A program made the position numbers and the translations under genes. Below are positions 32,653 through 39,936 of a stretch of 64,000 nt of DNA, one piece after another (position 1 is the first letter of the stretch; each line of letters opens with the position of its first letter). The notes below the pieces were generated by a model that did not search any database, had not been told where the DNA came from, and worked only from the letters and a program-made list of their open reading frames with translations. Source of the DNA: Neobittarella massiliensis (ex Bilen et al. 2018) (GTDB lineage: Bacteria; Bacillota; Clostridia; Oscillospirales; Ruminococcaceae); the NCBI RefSeq assembly GCF_900289145.1, contig NZ_OKQO01000004.1:124001-188000 (forward strand), written 5' to 3'.

Positions 32653-32856
32653 GCGCCTGTAGCTCAGTCGGATAGAGCGACCGCCTCCTAAGGTTGTGCT
32701 CTACCAGCTGCCTTACGGGGAAAAGTGATCGTTGCCAGTCTCAATTTAATATAAGTCTCTGTAGCTCAGCAGGATAGAGCGTTCGCCTCCTAAGGTTGTG
32801 CTCTACCAGCTGCCTTACGGGGAAAAGTGATCGTTGCCAGTCTCAATTTAATATAA
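32653..32856 (+). repeat. Two orphan tRNA-Arg 5' halves in 102-bp tandem units
   Basis: The 5' half of tRNA-Arg appears at 32653-32691 (acceptor GCGCCTG) and again at 32755-32793 (acceptor GTCTCTG). Each ends in CGCCTCCTAA at the anticodon loop and is followed by the same 63-base spacer beginning GGTTGTGCTCTACCAGCTGC. The period is exactly 102 bases, and the third start at 32857 is the intact tRNA. The first acceptor differs, so it is probably the original host half. The spacer read in reverse (GCAGCTGGTAGAGCACAACC) looks like another tRNA 5' half. Confidence 0.8.
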
Positions 32857-32897
32857 GTCTCTGTAGCTCAGCAGGATAGAGCGTTCGCCTCCTAAGC
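32681..32897. other. attL: Attachment-site cores CGCCTCCTAAG (three copies)
   Basis: The core CGCCTCCTAAG occurs at the anticodon loop of each tRNA-Arg copy, starting at 32682, 32784 and 32886. The integrase encoded at 33282-34673 probably recombines here. The other end of the element lies right of the window. Confidence 0.65.
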
Positions 32898-32933
32898 GAA
32901 AGGCCGTGGGTTCGAATCCCGCCAGGGACGCCA
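32857..32933 (+). tRNA. tRNA-Arg(CCT), element-reconstituted
   Basis: This 77-base tRNA folds fully: acceptor GTCTCTG / CAGGGAC (one U-G), D-arm GCTC..GAGC, anticodon arm TTCGC-CTCCTAA-GCGAA with anticodon CCT, T-arm GTGGG-TTCGAAT-CCCGC and encoded CCA. It lies at the integrase end of the mobile element. Confidence 0.92.
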
Positions 32934-32942
32934 GCAAACACG

Positions 32943-32983
32943 CCGAAAACCTTTGATTTATCAGGGTTTTCGGCTTTTCTTAT
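32943..32983 (+). terminator. tRNA-Arg terminator
   Basis: The stem GCCGAAAACC / GGGTTTTCGGC with a 12-base loop is followed by TTTTCTTATTTTTG. Confidence 0.8.
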
Positions 32984-33022
32984 TTTTGCGGCTTTGGTGG
33001 CTTTTTTGCAAAAAACCTTGGT

Positions 33023-33195
33023 TTGCTAACATTTGCTAACGAGATTTGGCCTTTTGCTAAGAAAGGCGGTAAGTCAGAGGTTCGATTTTTACCAAAGGAA
33101 CTTGCAAACATTTGTTAGCAGAAATTAGAGGAAGTTGCAAACAAAATCGCGAATTTGCTAACATCGCTCAAAAATGCCTTCAGAACCTTGCTAAC
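33023..33195. repeat. TTGCTAAC repeats: integrase arm-type sites
   Basis: TTGCTAAC occurs at 33023, 33033, 33155 and 33188, TTGCTAAG at 33054, and an inverted GTTAGCA at 33114. TTGCAAAC variants lie at about 33102 and 33135. Tn916-type integrases bind direct repeats beside their gene at the element end; this cluster fits that pattern. Confidence 0.65.
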
Positions 33196-33236
33196 AAAAA
33201 AAGTGTTTGGTCACTGTGCAAAGTGGTTCAAACGAA

Positions 33237-33262
33237 GAAAACCTCTCACAAAGCGAGAGGCG
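33237..33262 (-). terminator. Integrase terminator
   Basis: Minus strand CCTCTC-GCTTTGT-GAGAGG followed by TTTTCTTCG lies 20 bases past the integrase stop codon. Confidence 0.7.
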
Positions 33263-33281
33263 TTCTTCTGAGGTGGGGACT

Positions 33282-34673
33282 TTATAAAGCCTTTGCCAGC
33301 TGCTTGAGCAGTGCGGCAGTTTCGGGATTTTTAAGCAGCTCCAGTATCTTCACTGCATCACTTTCATCACTTTCAGTGACGGCAGTATCCGCAGTTTCTG
33401 GCTCTGTATCTTCAACGGGATCAGGAGTCTTAGAGGAATAAAAAGCTTTCTCCAATCGCTGAGCGTTTATGCACCGATCCTCGTCGATGATGTGAGAATA
33501 GACATCCGCAACCATTTTAACCTGAGCATGACCGGAGTCACCCTGGACTGATTTCATATCGCCGCCATTGAGTTTCAGCTTGTAGGTGATGCTGGAGTGG
33601 CGGAGAGAATGGAACACAACATGAGGCAGTCCGTTTTCTTTGATAAGTTTATTGAAAGCACGGTTAATCACCTGACTTTCCATCGGACGGCCATTGCTGG
33701 AGCAAAAGACCAGGTTATTGTCGATGTATTCATCTCCAAACAGATCCATCAGCTCATCAATTTCTTTTTTTCTCTCTACCAGCATATAGGCAACTGTTTT
33801 CGGCAGGTACACGCGGCGAATACTGGTTTTGGTTTTAGGCTCTTTCAGGACCAGAGCAGTATGGGTACTGGCTATGCAAGGTGGAAACTTCTTAATAACA
33901 CCTTTGTCGCTCAAATCGTCCAATGCACCTCGTGTAACCCGTTGCAGCTCTTTGTTGACGAATATATAAGCTGAACCATTTTCTATGCTCTGTGGTGCAA
34001 TATCAATGCAGTCCCAGGTAAGGCCCAGCATTTCACCAATGCGTAAAGAGCAGGAGAACGCCAGATTTAAGGCAAGGGAGAGGATAGGATCATCACAGAC
34101 TTCCATAGCCTTGCTCAGCGTTTCGGCAGTCCATATATCCCGTTCTTTATGTTCTTCTTTGGGAAGTGTCGCATTCAGGACAGGGTTACGGCTGATTAGT
34201 TCCCAACGCACCGCCTGATTAAAGGCACTGCGAAGTAGCTTGTGAATTTCTCTTACTGTATGCGGGGTCAGATATTCGCTTGTGGGTTTGCGGTTGTTGA
34301 CGCTTACCGTTTTCACAGAGAGCAGATCGCGGTAATACTTATCCATCATCCTTGGAGTGATGTCGGATAGTAACATATCTCCGATAATAGGAGTTATGTA
34401 GTTTCTCGCCAGACCACGGCGGCTTTCATATGTTGACATTGCCCAGGTATTTACACCATAGATGGACATATATTCATCGAGCAGATCGTTCAGGGTCTTT
34501 GCCGTAGGAATAAAGAAGGTTCCAGAGTCCTGCTCATACTCAATTTGCTTTTTTCGTTTTTTTGCTTCTGCATTTGTGCTGAAGGTTTCCCAACGCTGTC
34601 TGCGTTTTCCGTTTTCATCTGTGTAATCATACACCACAGAATATTTGCTTTTACGCTTCACGATAGATGCCAT
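33282..34673 (-). CDS. int: Tn916-family tyrosine integrase
   Basis: The product has 463 residues from ATG 34673, 8 bases after AGGAG; the ATG 6 bases upstream is too close to the site. The N-terminal AP2-like arm domain (MASIVKRKSKYSVVYDYTDE) is followed by a SAM-like core-binding domain. The catalytic domain shows CSLRIGEMLGLTWD (Arg), HSLRHSSITYKL (His-x-x-Arg), SGHAQVKMVADVYSH (His and nucleophile Tyr). An acidic C-terminal extension (TPDPVEDTEPETADTAVTES) is longer than usual. It catalyses integration into tRNA-Arg and excision with the Xis-like proteins upstream. Confidence 0.93.
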   Translation of the reverse strand: MASIVKRKSKYSVVYDYTDENGKRRQRWETFSTNAEAKKRKKQIEYEQDSGTFFIPTAKTLNDLLDEYMSIYGVNTWAMSTYESRRGLARNYITPIIGDMLLSDITPRMMDKYYRDLLSVKTVSVNNRKPTSEYLTPHTVREIHKLLRSAFNQAVRWELISRNPVLNATLPKEEHKERDIWTAETLSKAMEVCDDPILSLALNLAFSCSLRIGEMLGLTWDCIDIAPQSIENGSAYIFVNKELQRVTRGALDDLSDKGVIKKFPPCIASTHTALVLKEPKTKTSIRRVYLPKTVAYMLVERKKEIDELMDLFGDEYIDNNLVFCSSNGRPMESQVINRAFNKLIKENGLPHVVFHSLRHSSITYKLKLNGGDMKSVQGDSGHAQVKMVADVYSHIIDEDRCINAQRLEKAFYSSKTPDPVEDTEPETADTAVTESDESDAVKILELLKNPETAALLKQLAKAL

Positions 34674-35088
34674 TTTCATTGCTCCTTTCTGAGATTTTCA
34701 CATAATGAGTTTGCTTTTGATACCAGGCTTCAAAACTGCTGGTAATGATACGAATTCTTCGATCAATCAAGGTCGTCTCAAAATAGCCCCTTTTAACAAG
34801 GTCATAAGCTGTGCCAGATTTCAGCCCCAAAAGATCCGCCATTTCCGGAACTGACATCGTAGTATGCCTCCATTTCTCTCCGGGCGGTGTACCATCCACT
34901 TTTTTATAGTGGAACTGGCAGGCATACCAATCTTCAAAGCTATCCAGCATAACTCTCATTCGTCCGGCCACTTGAATTGTTTTGAAATAGTTCTTTTTAA
35001 CCAACCAGTAGGATTCTACTTTACCAAGCCCAAGCATTTTGCCCATCTCTGGTACAGACATACTGGTCTTTACTCTTTGTTTCTGCAT
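34651..35088 (-). CDS. Tandem excisionase-type HTH protein
   Basis: The product has 145 residues built from two copies of an HTH_17/excisionase winged helix. The first is MSVPEMGKMLGLGKVESYWL with RMRVMLDSFEDWYACQFHYK. The second is MSVPEMADLLGLKSGTAYDL with RIRIITSSFEAWYQKQTHYV. Single-domain Xis proteins bend DNA during excision; a covalent dimer is unusual. It overlaps the integrase start by about 20 bases, implying coupled expression. AGGAGG lies 8 bases before the ATG. Confidence 0.8.
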   Translation of the reverse strand: MQKQRVKTSMSVPEMGKMLGLGKVESYWLVKKNYFKTIQVAGRMRVMLDSFEDWYACQFHYKKVDGTPPGEKWRHTTMSVPEMADLLGLKSGTAYDLVKRGYFETTLIDRRIRIITSSFEAWYQKQTHYVKISERSNENGIYREA

Positions 35089-35192
35089 GGCTTTTGCCTC
35101 CTCTATAAAGTTTTTCTTGCTATGGCCTCATTGTAAGAGAAAGCAGAAAAAAAGTTAAGGATGTCGATTTGGAGATCGGCATCCTTGACAAA

Positions 35193-35420
35193 TCATTCAT
35201 CTGTGTGATCCAGCCAGTCATCAAAGCTCTTTTTGGAAATGCGGATATGACCGCCGACTCTGACGCTGTGGAATACACCTTGTTTTACCAGATTATATGC
35301 TGTGGGACGACTGATACCTAGAATGTCCTGAATCTCATCGACCGTATAGGTTCTTTTGTCATAGCTGACAGGATTTTGTTCATTAAAGCGGTTCAATTCC
35401 GCAATTCTTGCTTCAAACAT
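35193..35420 (-). CDS. xis: Excisionase-family HTH protein
   Basis: The product has 75 residues. The fold is a single winged helix: YTVDEIQDILGISRPTAYNL for the helix-turn-helix and VRVGGHIRISKKSFDDWL for the wing. It is typical of the small Xis-like regulators encoded beside Tn916-type integrases. AGGAGG precedes the ATG by 7 bases. Confidence 0.85.
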   Translation of the reverse strand: MFEARIAELNRFNEQNPVSYDKRTYTVDEIQDILGISRPTAYNLVKQGVFHSVRVGGHIRISKKSFDDWLDHTDE

Positions 35421-35450
35421 AAAAACGCCTCCTTTATCCGGTAAGTGGCC

Positions 35451-35831
35451 TTACGGAGCCTCCATTTCCTCCGGAATATGAATATCTAAACTAACTTGCA
35501 GAGCATCATCAATCGCTCTCATTTCTTCGCGAGATACGCGCCCAATGTACGATAAAACACGCCTTTTATCAATCGTTTTAATTTGCTCCAGCAGAACAAC
35601 AGATTTCAGTCCAAGCTCTGGAACGCTCTCCAGTGCATAGTGTGTGGGCAGCTCCTTTTTCTTAATCCATTTACTGGTGAGCGGAGCTACGATCAAAGTG
35701 GGGCAGAAAAAATTCCCCACATTGTTTTGAAGAACCAGGACAGGACGGGTGCCGCCTTGCTCTGATCCAAAATAAGGATTCAAATTGGCATAATATAAAT
35801 CCCCACGCTTATAAATCCAATCTTCTTTCAT
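35451..35831 (-). CDS. MazF/PemK-like endoribonuclease without visible antitoxin
   Basis: The product has 126 residues from ATG 35831, 6 bases after AGGAGG. The PemK barrel shows KRGDLYYANLNPYFGSEQGG, TRPVLVLQNNVGN, LIVAPLTSKW and VLLEQIKTIDKRR, including the conserved Arg and Thr. MazF cleaves mRNA at short sites. No MazE-like antitoxin gene is adjacent; the neighbour downstream encodes an excisionase. It may be a stand-alone regulator or have a distant antitoxin. Confidence 0.85.
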   Translation of the reverse strand: MKEDWIYKRGDLYYANLNPYFGSEQGGTRPVLVLQNNVGNFFCPTLIVAPLTSKWIKKKELPTHYALESVPELGLKSVVLLEQIKTIDKRRVLSYIGRVSREEMRAIDDALQVSLDIHIPEEMEAP

Positions 35832-35837
35832 GTTCAT

Positions 35838-36318
35838 CCTCCTATGTTTTGAGATTTGATTATGTAAGAAGGAGGCTCTGCAAATTACAGAGTCTCCTTC
35901 AATTTAGCGCCTGTTTTATCCCTTACTTGTCCACGACACCCCAGGGACTTGGGTAATCATTAAGCCGCAGGTGGCTGGCCTGCTTCTCAGGAGTTTCACC
36001 TCCACTTCGTTTGGTCTTACCCATGGCCTGCGACGGTTATTATCACGCTCGGACTATGGCTGTAAGAGAGCTTTCCTCCTTGTTATGCCATGACCGGATG
36101 CCATCCGATGTATTCCAGCCTGATATATTTCTGATAAACCGAAAACTCATCTATACAGCAAAAATGGGTTGGCCTGTTATGCGAGTGGCAGCTCTCAGAA
36201 AATATACCGCTGATGTAGCGGCTATTACGCCCAAAGAGGATCAAACTTAATGATTCGTATATGAGGTTGTCAAGGTGCAAGTGAAAGGATTTCCCTCTCA
36301 CTTGCTACTGCCACTTTT
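35838..36318. other. Gene-free segment of about 480 bases
   Basis: No convincing gene. It contains a leftward terminator hairpin (35868-35900) and an 8-bp hairpin with arms GCAAGTGA/TCACTTGC near 36275-36303. The middle is neither AT-rich nor repetitive and might encode a structured RNA, but I cannot identify one. A 79-codon rightward frame has no ribosome site. Confidence 0.4.
35868..35902 (-). terminator. Leftward terminator upstream of the MazF-like gene
   Basis: Stem GAAGGAGACTCTG / CAGAGCCTCCTTC (one G-U/mismatch), 7-base loop, then TTACATAATC on the minus strand. Confidence 0.55.
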
Positions 36319-36867
36319 TTAGAAAATCGCAACCAACTTTTTTATTTTTTCTTCAATTTTTTTCAATCGCTTATCTGCGGCTTGCCGAGTAATACCATAT
36401 CGTTGGGCTAAACAAGTTGCATTTGGTATTTTCATTTCATAATAGGACAATATAAAATCTCGTTCTGCTGGACTCAGTTTCAATAGAGCTTGGTGTAAAT
36501 CCTCAAGAAGTAAATTCTGAATAGCTTGTTCCGCAGTATCAACAGATTCATCCACAAACAAATCTGTATCCTGATAACCTTCCTCTGTGCCGTCACGATC
36601 TCCCACATGAGAAGCCGGGAATATAGAGCGACTTTTCTCATGTTCCTGGAGATAGCGGCTGTGGCGGTCCTCCTGTTGGTATTTTTCAAAATCTTTGCGA
36701 GAACATTCCATGATAATGCGGTCATCTTCATCACGGAACATTTTGACTGTTTCAACAAAAAAGCGCCCAGTAAAGCAACCATTGCGGCGTGCCTTACTGA
36801 ACGCTGAAAAACTGATTTCCTCCCATTCCTGTGGGCTGTTATTTTTCCAAATGAATACTCTCGTCAT
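36319..36867 (-). CDS. Sigma-70-like regulator with region 4
   Basis: The product has 182 residues from ATG 36867, 7 bases after GGAGG. The C-terminal region 4 helix-turn-helix is clear: LLKLSPAERDFILSYYEMKI, then CLAQRYGITRQAADKRLKKI. The N-terminal part (residues 1-100) is charged and lacks a clear region 2. Such factors occur widely in Clostridia conjugative elements and probably control element genes. A perfect 10-bp inverted repeat lies directly upstream of its ribosome site. Confidence 0.7.
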   Translation of the reverse strand: MTRVFIWKNNSPQEWEEISFSAFSKARRNGCFTGRFFVETVKMFRDEDDRIIMECSRKDFEKYQQEDRHSRYLQEHEKSRSIFPASHVGDRDGTEEGYQDTDLFVDESVDTAEQAIQNLLLEDLHQALLKLSPAERDFILSYYEMKIPNATCLAQRYGITRQAADKRLKKIEEKIKKLVAIF

Positions 36868-36879
36868 ATCCTTTCCTCC

Positions 36880-36911
36880 GTTCAAATTCTTGGTAGTCAG
36901 CGAATTTGAAC
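36880..36911 (-). promoter_or_regulatory. 10-bp inverted repeat before the sigma-like gene
   Basis: GTTCAAATTC and GAATTTGAAC flank a 12-base loop and end one base before GGAGG of the sigma-like gene. It may be an operator or an mRNA hairpin that hides the ribosome site. Confidence 0.5.
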
Positions 36912-37034
36912 GGTGTCATGGATATTTTGCTATGTACGCCTCCCAGCGCATACCGGCCTCCTAATACCGGGCAAAGAAAAAGGCCGGAAGTGTTTTCACC
37001 TCCAGCCATGTTCCTGCCGCCATATTGCAGCAGG

Positions 37035-37066
37035 AATGAAAAAAGCCCGGTTAATGCCGGGCCTTA
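37035..37066. terminator. Intrinsic terminator
   Basis: AAAAAAGCCCGG-TTAATG-CCGGGCCTTA: a 6-bp GC stem with an A run on the left, acting for leftward transcripts. Confidence 0.55.
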
Positions 37067-37141
37067 TGTAGAAAAGTATTCAATTTAGCGCATTCCTGCC
37101 ACTATAACAAGTATAGCAGGTCGGAAGTCGGAAGGGAGTAG

Positions 37142-37196
37142 GGATTAGGTCGGGGATTTGTCGGGATTTAGTCGGGATTTAGTCGGGATTTAGTCG
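37142..37196. repeat. Five tandem 11-bp repeats
   Basis: Units GGATTAGGTCG, GGGATTTGTCG and three exact GGATTTAGTCG follow one another without gaps. The last units overlap the 3' end of the ArpU-like gene at 37179. They resemble iterons or phased binding sites. Confidence 0.75.
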
Positions 37197-37715
37197 GGGC
37201 AGCTCCTCCAGGACTTCTGGAATAGAATATCCAAACAAGCAAACAGAAAATAAATAGATGGCTTCTCGTTTTCGGTCATAAAAGACACTGCGCTCTATAT
37301 TTAGTTCTTCCAGCAATTCTTTCTCTGTACTGTTGAACCGATAGATAAATTGCTTAGTCAAAATTTCATAGTAAAGTTCTCCTCGATCCGGATACCGTTT
37401 CAGACGAAGGAGTGCACGGTCAATAATATTGACCAACATTTGATTTTGAACAAGGCAGCAAACTTTTTCTTCAAAGGCTTGCAGTTCAATATCTGGTGCA
37501 AAATTTTCAAGATAGCAGAGGCCAGACTCTATATCTTGTTCTCCCATAATCCAAGCAGTTTCTTGTAATTCTTCTGCCCGTTCACTCAGAACCCAGACTA
37601 CATCACGGTAAATCTTTAGAATCAGCTTACTTCTATGAAACGCAGCGTCGCTGTTAAGCCCCAAAGCTGTTAGCCTGCTGTTACATTTTTGGATTGTTGT
37701 GCTTTCTTTTCTCAT
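37179..37715 (-). CDS. ArpU-like transcription regulator of the element
   Basis: The product has 178 residues, mostly helical. The C-terminal FNSTEKELLEELNIERSVFY, followed by DRKREAIYLFSVCLFG, is the pattern of ArpU/RinA-type sigma-region-4-like regulators. AGGAGG lies 8 bases before the ATG. A perfect 20-bp palindrome sits about 15-35 bases upstream, so it is probably controlled by the XRE repressor encoded at 38446. The 3' end runs into tandem 11-bp repeats. Confidence 0.6.
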   Translation of the reverse strand: MRKESTTIQKCNSRLTALGLNSDAAFHRSKLILKIYRDVVWVLSERAEELQETAWIMGEQDIESGLCYLENFAPDIELQAFEEKVCCLVQNQMLVNIIDRALLRLKRYPDRGELYYEILTKQFIYRFNSTEKELLEELNIERSVFYDRKREAIYLFSVCLFGYSIPEVLEELPRLNPD

Positions 37716-37729
37716 AGAACATCCCTCCT

Positions 37730-37749
37730 TGTTCGCAATATTGCGAACA
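37730..37749. promoter_or_regulatory. Palindromic operator TGTTCG-N8-CGAACA
   Basis: A perfect 20-bp palindrome (TGTTCGCAAT and its complement) lies directly upstream of the ArpU-like gene. A second copy of the half-site pattern lies before the XRE gene at 38832-38851. Binding by that XRE repressor is inferred. Confidence 0.7.
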
Positions 37750-37819
37750 TATTAGGTACAAAATAGCATAGCAGAGGAGCGTGAGAGAGGGCAGTGCCTC
37801 TCTCTATTCCCCCATTTGG

Positions 37820-38434
37820 TTATATCAGGTTTCTGGATTTTAGACGAATCTGCATTGCTTGCTTGGAAACCTCAAAAATATTTGCCATTTCAGCAATGAG
37901 CTGTTCATCTGTCCGGCCTATTCTAAGCCGGTAAAAACATTTTTTGATCTGCGGTAAAGGCATTAGCAGAGCAGAGGCCAGAGTATCCGCCTGACGCTCA
38001 ATTATGCCATGACTTTCGTCGGAAGAAACATTTCCGTTATAAGCAGCAACATCTCCAGTACCAGAGTACAACTTCTTATGTAGTACCCAATGAGCCAGCT
38101 CATGGGCACAGGTAAAACGGAGCCGCCCTAATTTTGATGGATCACAAAGCCGTTCATCAATTAAGATTGTACCAGCTCTTACTGCAATCATTCGATACTG
38201 TCTCTGTATCTGGTCATATAAAACAACGGCACCATCATCGAAAATTGTTTCCCCTAATATCTTGGGGTTTTTTCTTAGTGTATGAAACTCCAGGATTAGA
38301 TCAAACTTTGTCTCGATAATGGTTTCGATTGGCACAGAACATGGTTGCCCGGATAGCAGAGAGGGATCATATTCCATCAGGATTTTTCGCCCTACCGCCT
38401 CGATTGCTTCTGTACGGATTTGTGGAATTGACAA
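37820..38434 (-). CDS. immA: ImmA/IrrE-family metallopeptidase
   Basis: The product has 204 residues, starting at TTG 38434 six bases after AGGGGGG. The zinc site HELAHWVLHKKL lies near residue 112, with the ERQADTLASALLMP helix carrying the third ligand. It follows the XRE repressor by about 11 bases. In ICEBs1 an equivalent ImmA cleaves ImmR to trigger excision; the same logic is likely for this element. Confidence 0.85.
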   Translation of the reverse strand: MSIPQIRTEAIEAVGRKILMEYDPSLLSGQPCSVPIETIIETKFDLILEFHTLRKNPKILGETIFDDGAVVLYDQIQRQYRMIAVRAGTILIDERLCDPSKLGRLRFTCAHELAHWVLHKKLYSGTGDVAAYNGNVSSDESHGIIERQADTLASALLMPLPQIKKCFYRLRIGRTDEQLIAEMANIFEVSKQAMQIRLKSRNLI

Positions 38435-38445
38435 AGCTATCCCCC

Positions 38446-38814
38446 CTATCGTTTACGCTCCTTTAGCATTTTCATAAATGTCTGCCATTCTTCATCGGTA
38501 GCGTCTACTTCTTTTGCCACACGCAAGGCTGCCCGAACAATATCTTTTTCCATGATATAGTCTGGCAAATCAGCAGATACTGTATTGCGTGATTTTGCAG
38601 CCAGATCCAAAAGCAACTCATATTCTGATTTATCCAAATTCAGAAAGGCGGAGATGCGTTCCACAAAATCTCCATTGGGTGCAGGACGGCGGCTTTGTTC
38701 AATATCACACAGATAGCCGTAAGCAATATTCAAATGCTTGGCTGTATCGCGTAAATTGAATTTGTGCGCCTTGCGTTTCTCGGCTATAAATGATCCAAAA
38801 GTTATATTGCCCAC
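38446..38814 (-). CDS. XRE-family repressor (ImmR-like)
   Basis: The product has 122 residues from GTG 38814, six bases after AGAGGTG; GTG 38823 is the alternative. The DNA-binding domain is FGSFIAEKRKAHKFNLRDTA, KHLNIAYGYLCDIEQSRRPA, then ERISAFLNLDKSEYELLL. The C-terminal third is helical. It pairs with the ImmA protease downstream. TGTTCG-N8-CGAACA sites lie before this gene and before the ArpU-like gene. Confidence 0.82.
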   Translation of the reverse strand: MGNITFGSFIAEKRKAHKFNLRDTAKHLNIAYGYLCDIEQSRRPAPNGDFVERISAFLNLDKSEYELLLDLAAKSRNTVSADLPDYIMEKDIVRAALRVAKEVDATDEEWQTFMKMLKERKR

Positions 38815-38831
38815 AGCATTCACCTCTCATT

Positions 38832-38883
38832 TGTTCGACGAACTGCGAACATCTTGCTTATATTGTATATCGAACATCTGTTC
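38832..38883. promoter_or_regulatory. XRE operator region
   Basis: TGTTCG-N8-CGAACA lies at 38832-38851 and a divergent CGAACATCTGTTC at 38871-38883. Together they frame an AT-rich stretch that should hold the repressor promoter. Confidence 0.6.
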
Positions 38884-38945
38884 ACTTCAAGGATAAAAAT
38901 TTCATTTGAAAAGAGGTGTTAAAAATCAATAACACCTCTTTTGCG

Positions 38946-39908
38946 CTATATAAATTCCTGAGCGATTTGCTGCATTTCTATAATGCACTCTTTTGGGGAT
39001 AGAATTTTTATTTTTCCCTTAAATTTGAATATCCAGCCATAAAAAGTTCCACTGGGGTTCACTTCAATTTTTGCTGTGAAGTGCGCGTCATCATATCTCT
39101 CAACAGGGGCATCTTCTCCATAATGATCTATGATTACTCTCATCAATTCGTTTTCACATAGAAGGGTTACTTCCTTCGATGACTCCGATGTAAACATATC
39201 AACCATTTTATTTGTATAGGAGGCTACATCAAATCCCTCTATCGGCATAAAGCAAGTTTCAAGATTTTCTACACTTGTTAGCCGATCTACACGGAAGTGA
39301 GCAATCTTCTGATGCTTCAGAGAAAATCCAATCAAATAGTAATGGTTATTTTTCCATTCAAGCGCATAGGGATTTACGACATAATAATATCCATCGTGCT
39401 TTAAGATTTTCTTTTTTTCCTGAGTATATTCATAGTATTGGAACCGAATTTGCTGATGGTTTCCAATCGCTGTTTGGATATTATCAATGATATAGTAAAC
39501 CTTTTCATTATGCGGTTTGACACGGCTGGATAAAGCAGCAAATTTTTGAAGCTGTTCTGCCTGATGTGTGCTGGTCAGACGGCATAATTTCTGTACCAGT
39601 TCCTCGGATTTCTTGGCAGAAATGATCTTCGAGGATGCTACTGCGTCTGTCAGCATTTTCAGTTCAGGATACTCAAACGGTCGGCTTCCCATAAAATATT
39701 GGTTTTGGGTACTCTTGACCACCACAATATCAATCCCTGCATCGATCAGCGCATTGGTATCTGCGTAAACAGTCTGCCGCACTGCCTGAATTCCTTTTCC
39801 ATTCAGATGGGCAATGATGTCAGATACTGTGGCGGGATGGTTTTCATCGGTCCTCTCATAGAGAAACCGGAGTAATTCCAGTATCCGCATATTTGTTGAA
39901 TTCTGCAT
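38946..39908 (-). CDS. WYL-domain transcriptional regulator
   Basis: The product has 320 residues. An N-terminal winged helix (MRILELLRFLYERTDENHPA, RQTVYADTNALIDAGIDIVV) is followed by a WYL domain: QQIRFQYYEYTQEKK, YYYVVNPYALEWKNNHYYLI and AHFRVDRLTSVE. WYL domains bind nucleic acid or nucleotide ligands and often control defence genes. It lies 28 bases downstream of the last immunity-island gene, in the same direction, so it may be co-expressed and regulate the island. AGGAGGT precedes the ATG. Confidence 0.85.
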   Translation of the reverse strand: MQNSTNMRILELLRFLYERTDENHPATVSDIIAHLNGKGIQAVRQTVYADTNALIDAGIDIVVVKSTQNQYFMGSRPFEYPELKMLTDAVASSKIISAKKSEELVQKLCRLTSTHQAEQLQKFAALSSRVKPHNEKVYYIIDNIQTAIGNHQQIRFQYYEYTQEKKKILKHDGYYYVVNPYALEWKNNHYYLIGFSLKHQKIAHFRVDRLTSVENLETCFMPIEGFDVASYTNKMVDMFTSESSKEVTLLCENELMRVIIDHYGEDAPVERYDDAHFTAKIEVNPSGTFYGWIFKFKGKIKILSPKECIIEMQQIAQEFI

Positions 39909-39936
39909 ACTTCACCTCCTCGATTCTTAAAATGGC

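Noticed and set aside
32653-32793. Two further tRNA-Arg genes
   Set aside because: Only the 5' halves are present; the anticodon 3' stem, T-arm and acceptor 3' strand are missing, so they are broken copies.
36011-36250. Rightward 79-codon frame in the gene-free segment
   Set aside because: No ribosome site, no recognisable features, and it is opposite in direction to every nearby gene.
37142-37196. CRISPR array
   Set aside because: The 11-bp repeats have no spacers and no cas genes are near.
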